A stretch of 64,000 bases of DNA from Pleurotus djamor. Taxonomy: Eukaryota; Basidiomycota; Agaricomycetes; Agaricales; Pleurotaceae. A program made the position numbers and the translations under genes. The stretch covers positions 62,001 to 126,000 of the forward strand of contig JAPEVF010000022.1 of the NCBI GenBank assembly GCA_029747585.1. Reading direction: 5' to 3'. Positions 47,899-59,800 of the stretch are shown here, in pieces (position 1 is the stretch's first letter; each line of letters starts with the position of its first letter). Below the pieces are notes generated by a model that was not told where the DNA came from, ran no database searches, and saw only the letters and a list, made by a program, of their open reading frames with translations.

Positions 47899-50800
47899 AT
47901 GGCTAGCGCTACTAATATTAAAGTAGTGTGTCGGTGCGTTGTGGCACTCGCGTTCCCTCGAGGCTTCCCGCTCATCGCATTTCATTCCCTCCCAATGTAT
48001 CTCAAGGTTTCGTCCGGTTAACGCAGTGGAAACGCGAGAAGGTGGTGAAGTAGTGGTGTCCTTTGATGACAACCTCCAAACGGTCAAGATGCGCTCTGCG
48101 CAACTAGCAACAGGCCCAGAGAGGGACGGATTTACCTTCGACAGAGTATTCCCGATGGGCACGAAGCAGTACGAAGTCTTTGATTATGGTGTGAAGGAGT
48201 AAGTACCGTTCTACACGCGTTTAACCTATATTCTGAGATCTGATTCACTGCTTGTAGCATTGTCAAAGGTCAGCAATCCCCGTCCCTTTTCCCTGATATC
48301 TTACAATTAAACTATCGGGACCCCAGATGTGATGGACGGTTATAACGGCACAGTATTTGCCTATGGTCAAACTGGTAGTGGGAAGACGTTCACTATGATG
48401 GTGCGTATCTACTCCATGTCAACCTGTCTGTGCGCCTTACATGCGCTTCAGGGTGCAGACATCGATTCGGACGAGTTGAAGGGTATCATCCCTCGAATAA
48501 CAGAGCAAATCTTCCAATCGATTGTGGAGAGCGATTCTCATCTTGAATATCTGGTCAAAGTCTCTTATATGGAAATCTACCTCGAAAGAATACGCGATCT
48601 ACTAGCTCGTAAGTTCACGAGGCTATATAGTTGTACCTTATTCAATGATGGATGCTCTTCTACAGCCCAGAACGACAACCTGCAAGTTCATGAAGAGAAA
48701 TCGAAAGGTGTATATGTCAAGAATCTCTCAGACTACTATGTCAGTAGTGCGCGGGAAGTCTATGAAATAATGCGGACAGGTGGACAAGCTCGAGTTGTTT
48801 CCTCTACGAGTATGTCTATCTTCGCCGCGCGTTTCCTAAGTTTCCTTATTCCATGACTCCAGATATGAACGCCGAATCATCACGGTCGCATTCGATATTT
48901 CTCATCACCATACAGCAGCGTAACACAGAGACCGGAACGATGAAAACAGGAAACCTATACCTAGTAGATCTGGCTGGTTCAGAAAAGGTCGGGAAAACTG
49001 GTGCATCGGGTCAGACTTTAGAAGAAGCGAAGAAGATCAACAAATCCTTATCGGCGTTGGGAATGGTCATCAACGCACTTACGGACAGCAAGGTATCGTG
49101 TTCTTATCTGTTGAAAGTTGTATCAAACTTACGCTGCGCAGGCGAAGCACATTCCGTACCGTGACTCAAAGCTGACGCGTATTCTCCAAGAGTCGTTGGG
49201 TGGAAACTCACGAACGACACTCATCATCAATTGCTCGCCCTCGTCTTACAACGAAGCTGAGACCCTCTCGACTCTACGTTTCGGTATCCGTGCTAAATCT
49301 ATCAAGAACACTGCTCGCGTCAATGCCGAACTTTCACCCGCGGAACTCAAGAACCTCTTGACCAAAGCCAACGTGGCCAATGCCTCATATCAGAAATATA
49401 TCGCTGCTCTGGAGGCAGAGGTTGCTATATGGCGCGCCGGGGGTACCGTTGATCAATCTGAGTGGGCTTCTCTAGGCAAAGCCGGTGCCCCCGGCGCTGC
49501 TCCCAAGAAGACAGCACCTTCCTCTACGCCCTCAACGACTGTTTCCAGCCCTCGCAGTCAAACTCCTGTCAACCCTGCCATTGAAGGTTTGGCTAAGAGT
49601 GATTTGAATCTCGATAGTCGACCACAGACTCCCACTGTGATCGGGTTAGACAAGGATGAGCGGGAAGAGTTCCNTCAAGAGAGAGAATGAATTGAGTGAT
49701 TCACTCGCTGAGAAGGAGAGTGCGCTCGTCGCGGCGGAGAAGATTGTCAAGGAGCTGAGAGAAGAGCTAGCATTCTTGAAGGAGCAAGAGGCATCCGTTA
49801 GCAAGGTAAGCCTTCGTCTGATACTTTTCGTGCCCTTTCTAATTATTTTGAAGGAAAACAAAGCGATGTCGAGCTCACTCAACGAACTCAGACTCCAAGT
49901 TGAGCGTCTAGACTATGACAACAAGGAAGCTGTAATTACCGTCGACATCCTGAAAGAACAGAATCAGGACGCGAAGAATGAGCTCGAAGAACTACGAAAC
50001 CAAATATCCGCCCTCCGCGCTACACATAAAGACGCGTCACTGGAAGACAAAGAGAAGAAGAAGCAGGAGAAGATGGCGCTCATGATGGCGAAGTTCGATG
50101 CAGTGAGTACGCTTGCTTGTCCACAAAACTACAGTCTAATGTATTTGGATTTTCCCAGCAAGGAGCGTTTTCAGAGAAGGATGAGCAATTACGCGCCATC
50201 ATGGCGAAGCTCGATAACATCGACTCTGGGGAAACCCTTACATCCGAGGATCTGACGGCTGTTCGGAGGCAATTAGCGGAAGGCCAGAGCTTGATGAGAG
50301 AAACAGTCGATAGGCTCAGGCAGAGTCAAGAGGAGAATGAGATCATTGCTCGAAGGAGGGATGAGCTGGAAGCTCGTGTATTGACTCTTGAGACTGAGTA
50401 TGAGGAGTTGCTCGGTATGTTCTTTTCCGATCCTCCTGTGCTTCAGTGTCTAACACCCACATCGTACAGAGAAAACTATACACGATGAAGAGACAAGCGA
50501 TGTTGACGTTGCTGAGTCGATGGCCGACCTCAAGGTAATAGGATGCTCCCGTCTATACTTATCGCCACTGATCTGTTGCAATCCATGTAGGTTAAACTTG
50601 AGGCTCAATACGCCGCGAAGCGGGATGCCCATCAAATGGAAGTGACTGACTTGAAAGCTCAGCTGGAAATGAGGGTAAACGAAATTCGAAGCTTGAACGC
50701 CAGTGTAGAAAGCCTAAAGAGCGTGAACGAAGAGCTTAAAGTAAGTTGTATTGGCCCCACCTTTCCTGCGCCTCCGGTAACCATCTTCTATTTGCGAATT

Positions 50801-51800
50801 CAGCGTGCGTTTGCAGTGACATCCGCGGGCATTGAAGGCGGTAAGAACCTCGCGGAAAGTGCACAAGATCTTGAACGGACACGCAAAGCCATCAACGTTC
50901 AGCTGGCCGAGTTCGATGGAGTCAAGAAGTCTCTCATGCGTGACTTACAGAATCGTTGTGAGAAGGTCGGTCTCACAACAGGAATCTATCTGCATTTTGA
51001 CCCACGTAAGCTAACTTGGTTCCATGACAGGTCGTGGAGCTCGAAATTCAACTGGACGAGATCAAAGAGCAATACAACAATGTTATTCGTAACAGTAACA
51101 GCAAAGCTCAACAGAAGAAGATGGCTTTCCTCGAACGGAACCTTGAGCAGCTCACGCTCGTCCAGAAACAGGTGCCATATTCACCGCCCACCCACATCAT
51201 TTCTCTGACTAACGTCTACGAATGTAGCTTGTCGATCAGAACTCGGCGCTCAAGAAAGAAGCTGGCATTGCAGAACGCAAGCTGCTTGCACGCAATGAGA
51301 GAATACAGAATCTTGAATCTCTGTTGCAAGATGCCGACCGAAGGCTGTCAATCCAGAATCAACGATTTGAACAGCAACTAGAAGCCGTCAAGCAAAGATT
51401 GGAGCAAGCGAGAGGTAATTCTTCCCGTCTACTCAAACGATCTTTGTCAATGATCTCGTCGTAGCGGCCAAAGTAGCGACTGCGTCGCCACTAGGCTTTG
51501 GGCGGATCCAGAAGCCACTGCGGGGAGGTGGGGGTGCACCGAGCAACGCACCATCCCCCATTGCTGGCGGAGGTGCCCCATCTGCCAACCCATTGGCACG
51601 GCTACAAGAAGAAACCGGGTAAGTTTTTTCGCGAAGGCCGGTCGGGAATGTTCGCTAAAGGGATTGACACGCACTTTCGGCGTTCATTCAATTATTAGGG
51701 CTGGTAAGCTCGTTTTTTCACTGGTCGTCGGTTGCGTTCGCTGACAATTCCTGTATGTAAATCAGCGAAGCGAGCTTCTTGGTTCTTCAATTCTCGATGA
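47899..51800 (+). CDS. KIN1: Kinesin-1 heavy chain (conventional kinesin, fungal type)
   Basis: Plus-end-directed cargo motor for vesicle and organelle transport along hyphae. Seen: [15 protein letters not shown] (first intron inside the Arg codon), P-loop [13 protein letters not shown] (about 48363), [11 protein letters not shown] (about 48885), [16 protein letters not shown] (about 48960), [17 protein letters not shown] (about 49170), the neck region [15 protein letters not shown], a Ser/Thr/Pro-rich hinge, and a long coiled-coil stalk. A Gly-rich linker leads to the conserved fungal tail [10 protein letters not shown], rebuilt across a 5-base microexon (51699-51703) and the last exon 51766-51800. 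A lone N at 49674 breaks the frame in EEF|LKRENELS; leaving it out restores it. Many short introns. Confidence 0.96.
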
Positions 51801-53221
51801 GGACACAATCATTTTCCGCTCTTTAGATGCAGGTAGGCTGGTCGACCCTTTGGGGGGTGATATCTCCCTTCTAGTACTTTATCAATATACCCTCGCATAT
51901 CCGCCATATTATCCTCACTGTAATACAAACGCATGGCACGGTAGCTCTGATCTAAACATTATGTAGGTATACGCACATCATGCGAACACTGGACAGTGGA
52001 GGCGTGGTTATCGTGTTGGTCAATGTTCGATGGTGGCTGAGCTGCCTGAGCATCGGTATTGAATCTGTATCTCTTCCATCAAGGGATACATACGCAGGAA
52101 AAAAAAAATTGCTCGAGATTTGCACCGATCGTCTCTTAGCTAAGTACCGCGGCGAGGTCAATATGGTCCTGATAATTGAACCAAAGACTCGGGACCTCGC
52201 CCCGGATGGTGTGGGCTCAATGGGTGGAAGTTACGTAGGTCCCAGGCAGGAGGCTGAGTAAATCAATGGCAGTAAATTGAACGCCAGTGAGCTGGTGTGT
52301 GAGGATAAAGCAAGGGTGTGTGGAGAGAGTGGAAATTGAAATCTGCGGAGATCTTGAGGACATTTCTCACCAACATTTGGTTCCGTCAGTCGGGGAACCT
52401 GGGCCAAGTTGGTCTCCGCGTCGAAACGGAACCGGAAGAATTGACAGTCCGCCTAGGAACTTGATATTGATTACATCATGCTGAAATGATGCGCCCTTGA
52501 TGTGAACGCAAGCCCGAGTCGAGAAGCAACGCGCTGAGTGGAGGAAGACGTGCACTCTGGAACCCGAAGAAGCCAGAGAAGCCAGAGACAAGGTTGCAAC
52601 CTTAGCCACTTCACATCGACGGCCGATATGCTTGCGGTCGCTACACCTATGACCAATGTGCCGTTTCTTAACTTGACGGCCAAGCGCGGTTACTAGATCT
52701 CGTCGTAATAAACTAGGTAAGTCTGGTGCACCCTTGCTAGTGGCACACGGAGCTATTAACTCCTTCCCAATCAAAGCCTCCTCAGGGCCCGACGCGTATA
52801 CCCAACGGAACCAAATCCACCATTTTACACAAAAAATATCACAAAAATAATACCCGAATTCATCGAAGGCGAACACCCTTTCTGACACTCTTCCCTGATC
52901 TCCACAACGCGACGGCGGCGCGTCAGCCCGTGACCACTTCCCCCCAGTCGACCTCTTGGGAACCTCTTTCAACCGCAACCCCCATCTCCACGGTCGTCTC
53001 CGCCTTTTGTCGCCACTCAGCTTGAGTGTTCGCTTTTCTTTGTGGTTTTCTTGCTGGCTCTCGTATCGTAAGTTCTTCTCCGTCGAGAGTACTCTTTCAT
53101 GAAACTGATGCTTGCGACTGTAGCTCTATATTAATCCACACTATTCAAATACTATTCCTATCCCTGCCTACATTATACCAGCCACGCAGCGCCCTACACG
53201 ACAACCCTAATCATTGTGCAA
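51801..53221. promoter_or_regulatory. Long intergenic region upstream of the Pumilio gene
   Basis: About 1.4 kb with the kinesin-1 3' end and the Pumilio 5' region. A 203-codon minus-strand open frame (52367-52978) has no recognisable domain and mixed composition, so I do not call it a gene. The last 200 bases are pyrimidine-rich, as in long 5' UTRs, and a possible 5' UTR donor (cgtaagttc) lies near 53067. No tRNA-like structure is visible. Confidence 0.4.
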
Positions 53222-56200
53222 ATGGCCTCACATATCCAAAGTGATTCATCTCGCAAGCCGTCTGGTTCTTCTAGCCATTCTGGTATCCGATCCGGAACCA
53301 GCTCACCGGGCATCTCTGTAGGGCACCTTTCATTTCCTCACGCCCATGGTGGCTCATTTCATCTCATAGGCCTCTTCGCAGAGAAAACTCACCCCAACTA
53401 ACGCAAGTAACATGCTTGGTGTTGCAATGACTGGTTCGAGTGGTATGAAAGGGCTGAACGCGGGTTGGGAGGTGAGTAAGCTCAAACCAGCTCATCTTCG
53501 TCCGCTCCATCTCCGTGTCATAAGGTCTGGGGCTCGAATTCCTCAAGGAGAAATGCGTCCGTCTCTTCTGCGACCAGCGTAACTGAAGTGCCTCAAGGCG
53601 AGGGCGGCTATCGTGCGGGGATGGGCGAGAGTTGGACGGTAGCTCGGTCTTCCAGTGCGACATGGGAGGAAAACAACGTAAGCCCTCAGCGGAAGGACTT
53701 CTCAAGCTTGGTATGTTTTTGACCTATACTCAACTATATTCGGGGACTCTAATCTTTTTCAACCCTGAAGGATTCGCTGAACTTGCACCAAGCAAGGCAA
53801 CGTCAGACTAATGTGTCCTCTTTTTCTGGAAACAGAACTGTATGTCCTATTATTCAAAAATTTCTTTACTTTAAATTCACTCCGCTGCCAGGGCGACCGA
53901 TCCGCAGGGTCTAAGAGCGGGCAATTCGCTCAGTACGATGGCGCTCTCAGCAAGGAGACCAATCCACAGCGTTTTGCATCTTCAGGGTCTCCAGCTCATC
54001 CGTATGCTTCTGTGCCTTTTCCAACAGCTAGCAACATACCAAATGCTACCGCAGTTGGCTATGAACCTTCCCAACAACATTCACTGAACACCACCGACTC
54101 TGACCTTTCCATGGCGTTCCGGGGCATGGCCGTCGAAGACGACCTTCAGAACCAACAGCAAGGAAATCCTGCGCAGACCTCGACCAGTCCGGGCAATGCG
54201 CAGATGCGCGGCCCCCCCGTCCCCCACCTTCGACCAACCTATGGCTCCTACCCCCAGCCCACCGCAGATTTCGGTTACTACGCAAATCCTGCCTTGCCAC
54301 GCGAGTCGTACGGCGAGTATCCTCTCGGATTTGACATGTATCGGAATCCTCTCGATCCTTCTGCTTTCTTATCCCCGGTGGCAGGCGGCTCGTCGGCTTC
54401 GACAATGTATCCCTCTCAATCTGTCCACCCCGATCATCGTCAGGCCTCGGCTGTTTACTATGACTTCCCTGGCGCGCCGCGTCCTACCTCTCAATTTTAC
54501 TACGCACCCCCTGCTGTCGTGTATCCCCCGTCATCGCCAATGAACGCTCAAGCACCTGTCAACGCAGCCCCTTCAAAGAAGCAGGACCGTGTAAGTCCCT
54601 TTGTTCCTTCCGTATATTTAGCTAAGACAACATAGTACGTCGCGCATCAGCCCCATCTCCAACCCCAAGGCATGATGTATAACACTCACAAGTCTCCTTC
54701 CCCGGTGCTTCCAACGTACAACGCGTTAATGGACTACGGAGGACAAGTCCCTCTAGTCGCACCTGGCGCGCCCGTGTATCTTCCCCAAGCAATGCAGTAT
54801 TTTGCGTCAGGGCACATGCGCGCTGCTCGATTCGGAGAGACTCCTCAGGTGCTGGGTTTGCGCAGCGCCCGCCTTGAGGATTTCCGTGCCAATAGATCGA
54901 GGAAATGGGAACTCAAAGTGAGAAAAGCCCTTCCATTTTCTTGTGTGTTGCCAGAATTAACAATCAACGACTTTCAGGATATATACGGTTACGCTGTGGA
55001 ATTCAGTGGTGATCAACATGGGTCGCGTTTCATTCAGCAGAAACTCGAGACGGCGTCCGTTGAGGAGAAGCAGCGGATATTCGACGAAATTGTCCCAGGG
55101 CATATCATCGGACTGGTGTCAGATGTGTTTGGTAATTATGTGAGTTTAGTTGATCCTCCTTAACAGACGTTCCACAATTCACCGTCAATTAGGTTATTCA
55201 AAAGCTACTGGAACATGGCACTGCCGCTCAACGTACTGTCCTTGTGACGGCCATGGAAGGACATATCCTCACCTTGTCGCTTCACATGTACGGCTGCCGT
55301 GTTGTCCAACGGGTGTGTTTCCTCTTTCATATTCTCTGAGCCTCATTGGCTGACACAATTCGTAGGCCATCGAGTACATAACCCCCGATCAGCAATCCTC
55401 CATAGTCAAGGAGATTGAGCCTCACGTGCTCAGGTGTGTCAAAGATGCTAATGGTAACCATGTGAGTAGTGGGGTTATTCCTTCGTTCTCGTTAGGCTAA
55501 ACATGTTTTGCAGGTCATACAGAAGATCATCGAAAGGGTTGCTCCCGAGAGGTTGGCTTTCGTCGAAACTTTCCGCGGCGCTGTTTTCGAATTGTCAACA
55601 CACGCCTACGGTTGTCGCGTTCTCCAGCGGTGTCTTGAACATTTACCCCCTGCCCTGAGCCACCCGATCATTGAGGAGCTGCATAAATATATCATCAATC
55701 TGATGCAAGACCAGTTTGGTGTAGGTCATTCAGTTCTATCATCGCGTTCTCCTTTTACGATTCTCCCCCCAGAATTATGTTATCCAATTCGTCCTTGAGC
55801 ATGGTCAGCCGCAAGACCGGGCCCTCGTTACAAGCAAGCTGCGTGGCCAGTTGTTGACTATGTCACGGCACAAATTCGCGTCGAATGTGGTTGAGAAGGC
55901 ACTCGTTTGCGCAAGTCCCGAAAACCGGCGCGCCCTGATTGACGAAATTCTGACGGTGAAGGCTGATGGAAGCAATCCGGTCGTCATCATGATGAAGGAC
56001 CAGTTCGGAAGTACGTTTTGTGTTTCACAGTTGAATGGAGATTTGTTGATATACATCTCCGCCAGATTATGTCCTTCAGCGTGCTATGACTGTGGCTGAA
56101 GGTGAACAGAAGGACGAACTCTTTAATGCCGTCAAGCCCCAACTCACCAGTATGCGCCGCGTGTCCAATGCGTACAACAAGCACCTCCTAGCTAGTGAGC

Positions 56201-56328
56201 ACTTTTGTTCACCATCATCATGACCGTTCTCACCTATGGACTCACACCTCCTTCCTTACACAGTTGAACGCTTACTCGAAAAGTATCATGCTCCTGTTTC
56301 CGAACCAGTGCACCCTCCCCCGTCATAA
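53222..56328 (+). CDS. Pumilio (PUF) family RNA-binding protein
   Basis: Cytoplasmic repressor that binds 3' UTRs through a C-terminal PUF domain. A long Ser/Gln/Pro-rich N-terminal region comes first, with WGS motifs, YGSYPQP and tyrosine-rich tracts. Eight PUF repeats run from about 54870 to 56200, with RNA-contact motifs in order: [56 protein letters not shown]. This is the classical Pum/Puf3 set. The end is [15 protein letters not shown] and TAA at 56326-56328. Introns fall inside several repeats (for example GNY|VIQ twice), giving the shifted frames. First intron 53309-53368 ([14 protein letters not shown]). Confidence 0.95.
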
Positions 56329-56866
56329 TTGGTGTTGCTGCATTCGACACTCTACATATCTTGTCTTCGTCACTTTTAGGTATCGTATTCTTTTTTCTAT
56401 TCACTCCTGCAATGCCCCCCTTCCCTACCCATCCATCCTTAAGCTATTCTCAGCATGGACTCGTAATGCTTTCCACCTGCTCTGTGTTCATTCACCCCTG
56501 GTAATACCTTCCCTACTACTATAGCTTAGCTTTGGATTCTTTTTACAGTGCTTCCGTTGGTCTTTCGCATATACTACGTACATACAGTCGTTACACTTTT
56601 CACATTAGATAGGATCCTCCATAGTTGTCCCTTCTGGATTGCCTATCATTTGCGCGGCCCCGCGGTATACATATCATGGATCATGGTCACCCCCAGAGCA
56701 CAAAGAGCATTGAGATAGGCATCGAGAGGGATCGTTTCATTTAACTTGGTATGTCGTGACTTGGTGGGAAAATCCTGACGTGGAGACCCAAACGCAAAGG
56801 CGGCCAAATAGCCTCGGTCATAACGCCTACGTAGTCCATACGGCTCGACCACTTCGACGCCGAACC
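56329..56866. other. Pumilio 3' UTR and SEC16 promoter
   Basis: About 540 bases, pyrimidine-rich just after the Pumilio stop. Overlapping minus-strand frames (56646-57223) mirror the SEC16 start and have no known domain. I see no other feature. Confidence 0.4.
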
Positions 56867-59800
56867 ATGACCAACGTTGAAGCAGCTGCCTCGCTTTTTG
56901 GCTCGGACGACTCGACGTCGGACCCGTTTGCTTCCCTTGGCCTCGGCGAAGACACCGCACAAGCACCTGTGAACGGCAGCGCGCCGTCTGCGCCTGGTCC
57001 TGCTGCATGGGATCAGACTTTTGGCCAGCAGCACTCTGACGCACATGCTATACCAAGCAACCACCACGAGGATACCAGTCGTTACTCTGCCTTTCCGGAA
57101 GACTCTTTGAACGCCCCGGTGGGTTCGGCCATGGGAGGAACTGCAGGGTATGACCAGGCTTACAACCAGAGCTGGCCGAATACATATGAGGCTGCGTCGA
57201 ACGAGCAGACGTCTAGCTACCACGCAAATGGTACGTCGTGCGCCATTTTACTACAATGTCAGTGGTGCTAACAACTTGTAAAAGTTCATGCCAATGGAAA
57301 CACCTACGAGGCCCCACATGCCTATGATCCTTATGCGCCGTACTCCAATGCACCCGCTGAACCGTCCGCTTCATATGATCCTTATGCTCCGTCTGCTACG
57401 ACCTCAGTGAACCAACCTACTCATTCGCACATGGCCAGTATTCCCCTCGCCCCAGTTCAGAACATTCAACACAGTGACCCTTCCACCCACTATGCGTCAA
57501 CCTATTCAACCCACCAAACTCATACCTATGGCTTGCCAGAACAGCCTTCGATACCACCTCCCCCGGCCCCCAAGGTACCTTTATCACGGCCAAAAGTTTC
57601 CAATGCCTACGACCCTCCCTTTCCCACTACATCCCGCCGAGCGAATTCTAGGCCCACCACTTCTCAAGCGTCGCTATACAACGGTAATTATGGTGGTGGC
57701 GTGAGCAGCCCTTTTACGACCACCTCACACCATGCGGGACACCCAACGTATGCTACGCCAGCAGCAGTTGCTTCGCCTCCCACGGGCGCAGGCGATTCCC
57801 NTCTACGGACGCTACGCAGATCCACCACCCCGACTGCAGCAAAAATCGCCACCCGTAGATGGGCTTCCGGGCACACGCGACGCGTTAGCTAGTCTTTACG
57901 GACCACAAACGGGTTCAATGACGATCAACCAGCCTTCAACGTACGATCCATATACTCCCGCGCCCCAAGACTCCTCGACTGTTGCACATAGTCCTCCGCT
58001 CGTCAATGGCGGCTCATACAGTAGGTCTCCGCCCACCGCCCCGCCCACGTTGGCACGTCCCAGCGAGAATGTCTATGGCGCGGATGCGCATGCGCATGTG
58101 AATGGTGACGTTGTTTCACCCACCCAACCTTACTCCCCTTCGCTGGGCGTATCAGCCCTACCACGGCCTGGTTCCCGGGGCCCCCTTCAAGCTCACTCTC
58201 ATTTCCGGAAGTCATCGTTTGACCTTCCTAAAGGAACATCCACATCCGAACCTAATGGCCAGAGCATTTTACAGAGAACTTCATCTCCAATATCTCAGAG
58301 AGCTTATAGTCCCCTGGTAAACCACAGAACCGCTTCACCGGCTTCAATGACATACGCGCCACCCGTTTCTCGCTCTCCTGCTCTCGATAGTTTCGCCCCC
58401 AGCGGGGCGCATGTCAACGGCACGCTGATTCCTCAGCCAAATTATACGCCACCACAAGTATTGCCTAATGACACCCCGGAGGCCCGTCTTCGTTCCATGT
58501 CCAATGGTTCAGCTTACTCGCCTGAGGACGTATATGCTCCGCCCAAGGCTAATGTCCGATCTGCATATCCCGCCCACGAGTCAGTCTATGGTTCCCCTCA
58601 ATTCGGTCTATACTCTGCGAACGATTCGATTCCCCATTCCTCGGCCACTTCAACCTACACACCACCTAGCTTCGGGGAGCAAGATCTGACGGTCAAATCA
58701 AGTCAGACCCTGTACGCACCTTCACCATCACTCCTTGGAAGCAACGATCCATTGGGACGCACTTCCGCCAAAGCACCGATATTTAGTTTCGGGTTTGGTG
58801 GAAAGTTCGTTACTTGCTTCCATGGTGCTGATACCCTTCATACTGGCTTTGACGTCGCGCTTTCCGCTCGAAACTCCACCGGCGTCCACATTCGCGTCTT
58901 ACACAAGTTGATACCTGCATCTGCACTGGCTTCGTCCTCTGCCGCTTTCCCTGGGCCCCTGTTTTCCGACCCTGGCACCCCTACAACTAGCCTGGTGCGT
59001 ACTGGAGCTACCACGCAGACGAAAAACAAGAAAGCTGGGATCAAGAAGTATCTGGAGGATCGGGCGGAAGAAATTGCACGGGGTCTTGGTTATCTTCCCA
59101 CCGGTAGTAGTGAAAGGCCAAAGGAGGAAGGCAAACTCATATTGACTAAGTTACTCAAAATCTTGGTGGACAATGATGGTAAGCTAACCGGCAGGTGAGT
59201 CAGATAGTTCAAGTTAATTGGTCGACAGCACTAATTCGTCCTCAGTCCTCAAATTGATTCTGCAGTGCGTGCTGCGCTAGTGCCACACACAGAAGATGCA
59301 GCACCTTCCGACGCAGCCCATATAGTCGGGTTGGGCCTATCCTCGGTACCAGATCCGAGAGAAATGCCTATTGCGACGACTCACCTCCGTGCGTCTGCTC
59401 TAGACAAGATCCAAGAGTTCCTGGTTCGCGGCGAGCGCAAGCAAGCTTATCACTATGCTCTTGATGAAAAACTTTGGGGTCATGCTCTTGTCATCGCCAG
59501 CGGAATTGATAAGGAATCGTGGAAAGAGGCTGTCAATGAGTTTTTGAAGGTTGAGCTGGGATTCAGTTCCGTCAACTCTACTACGCAGTCATCGACGGGT
59601 TCTGGAAGGGACAGTCTAAGACTTGCATACAGTCTATTTTCTGGTCAGGGCGCGGCTGCAGGTACGTCTCTTGAACAATCCCGCATTCTGTCGGCTCACG
59701 TGTCCGCTAGTTCAGGAATTGAGTCCAGTCACTCGACTTGGGAATATGAAGCCTAGTCTCTCCATTCCACATCTAAACCCAAACACTCCTACGCCCCTCA

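Noticed and set aside
56646..57223. Minus-strand frames over the SEC16 start
   Set aside because: They are shadows of the SEC16 N-terminal coding sequence with no independent support.
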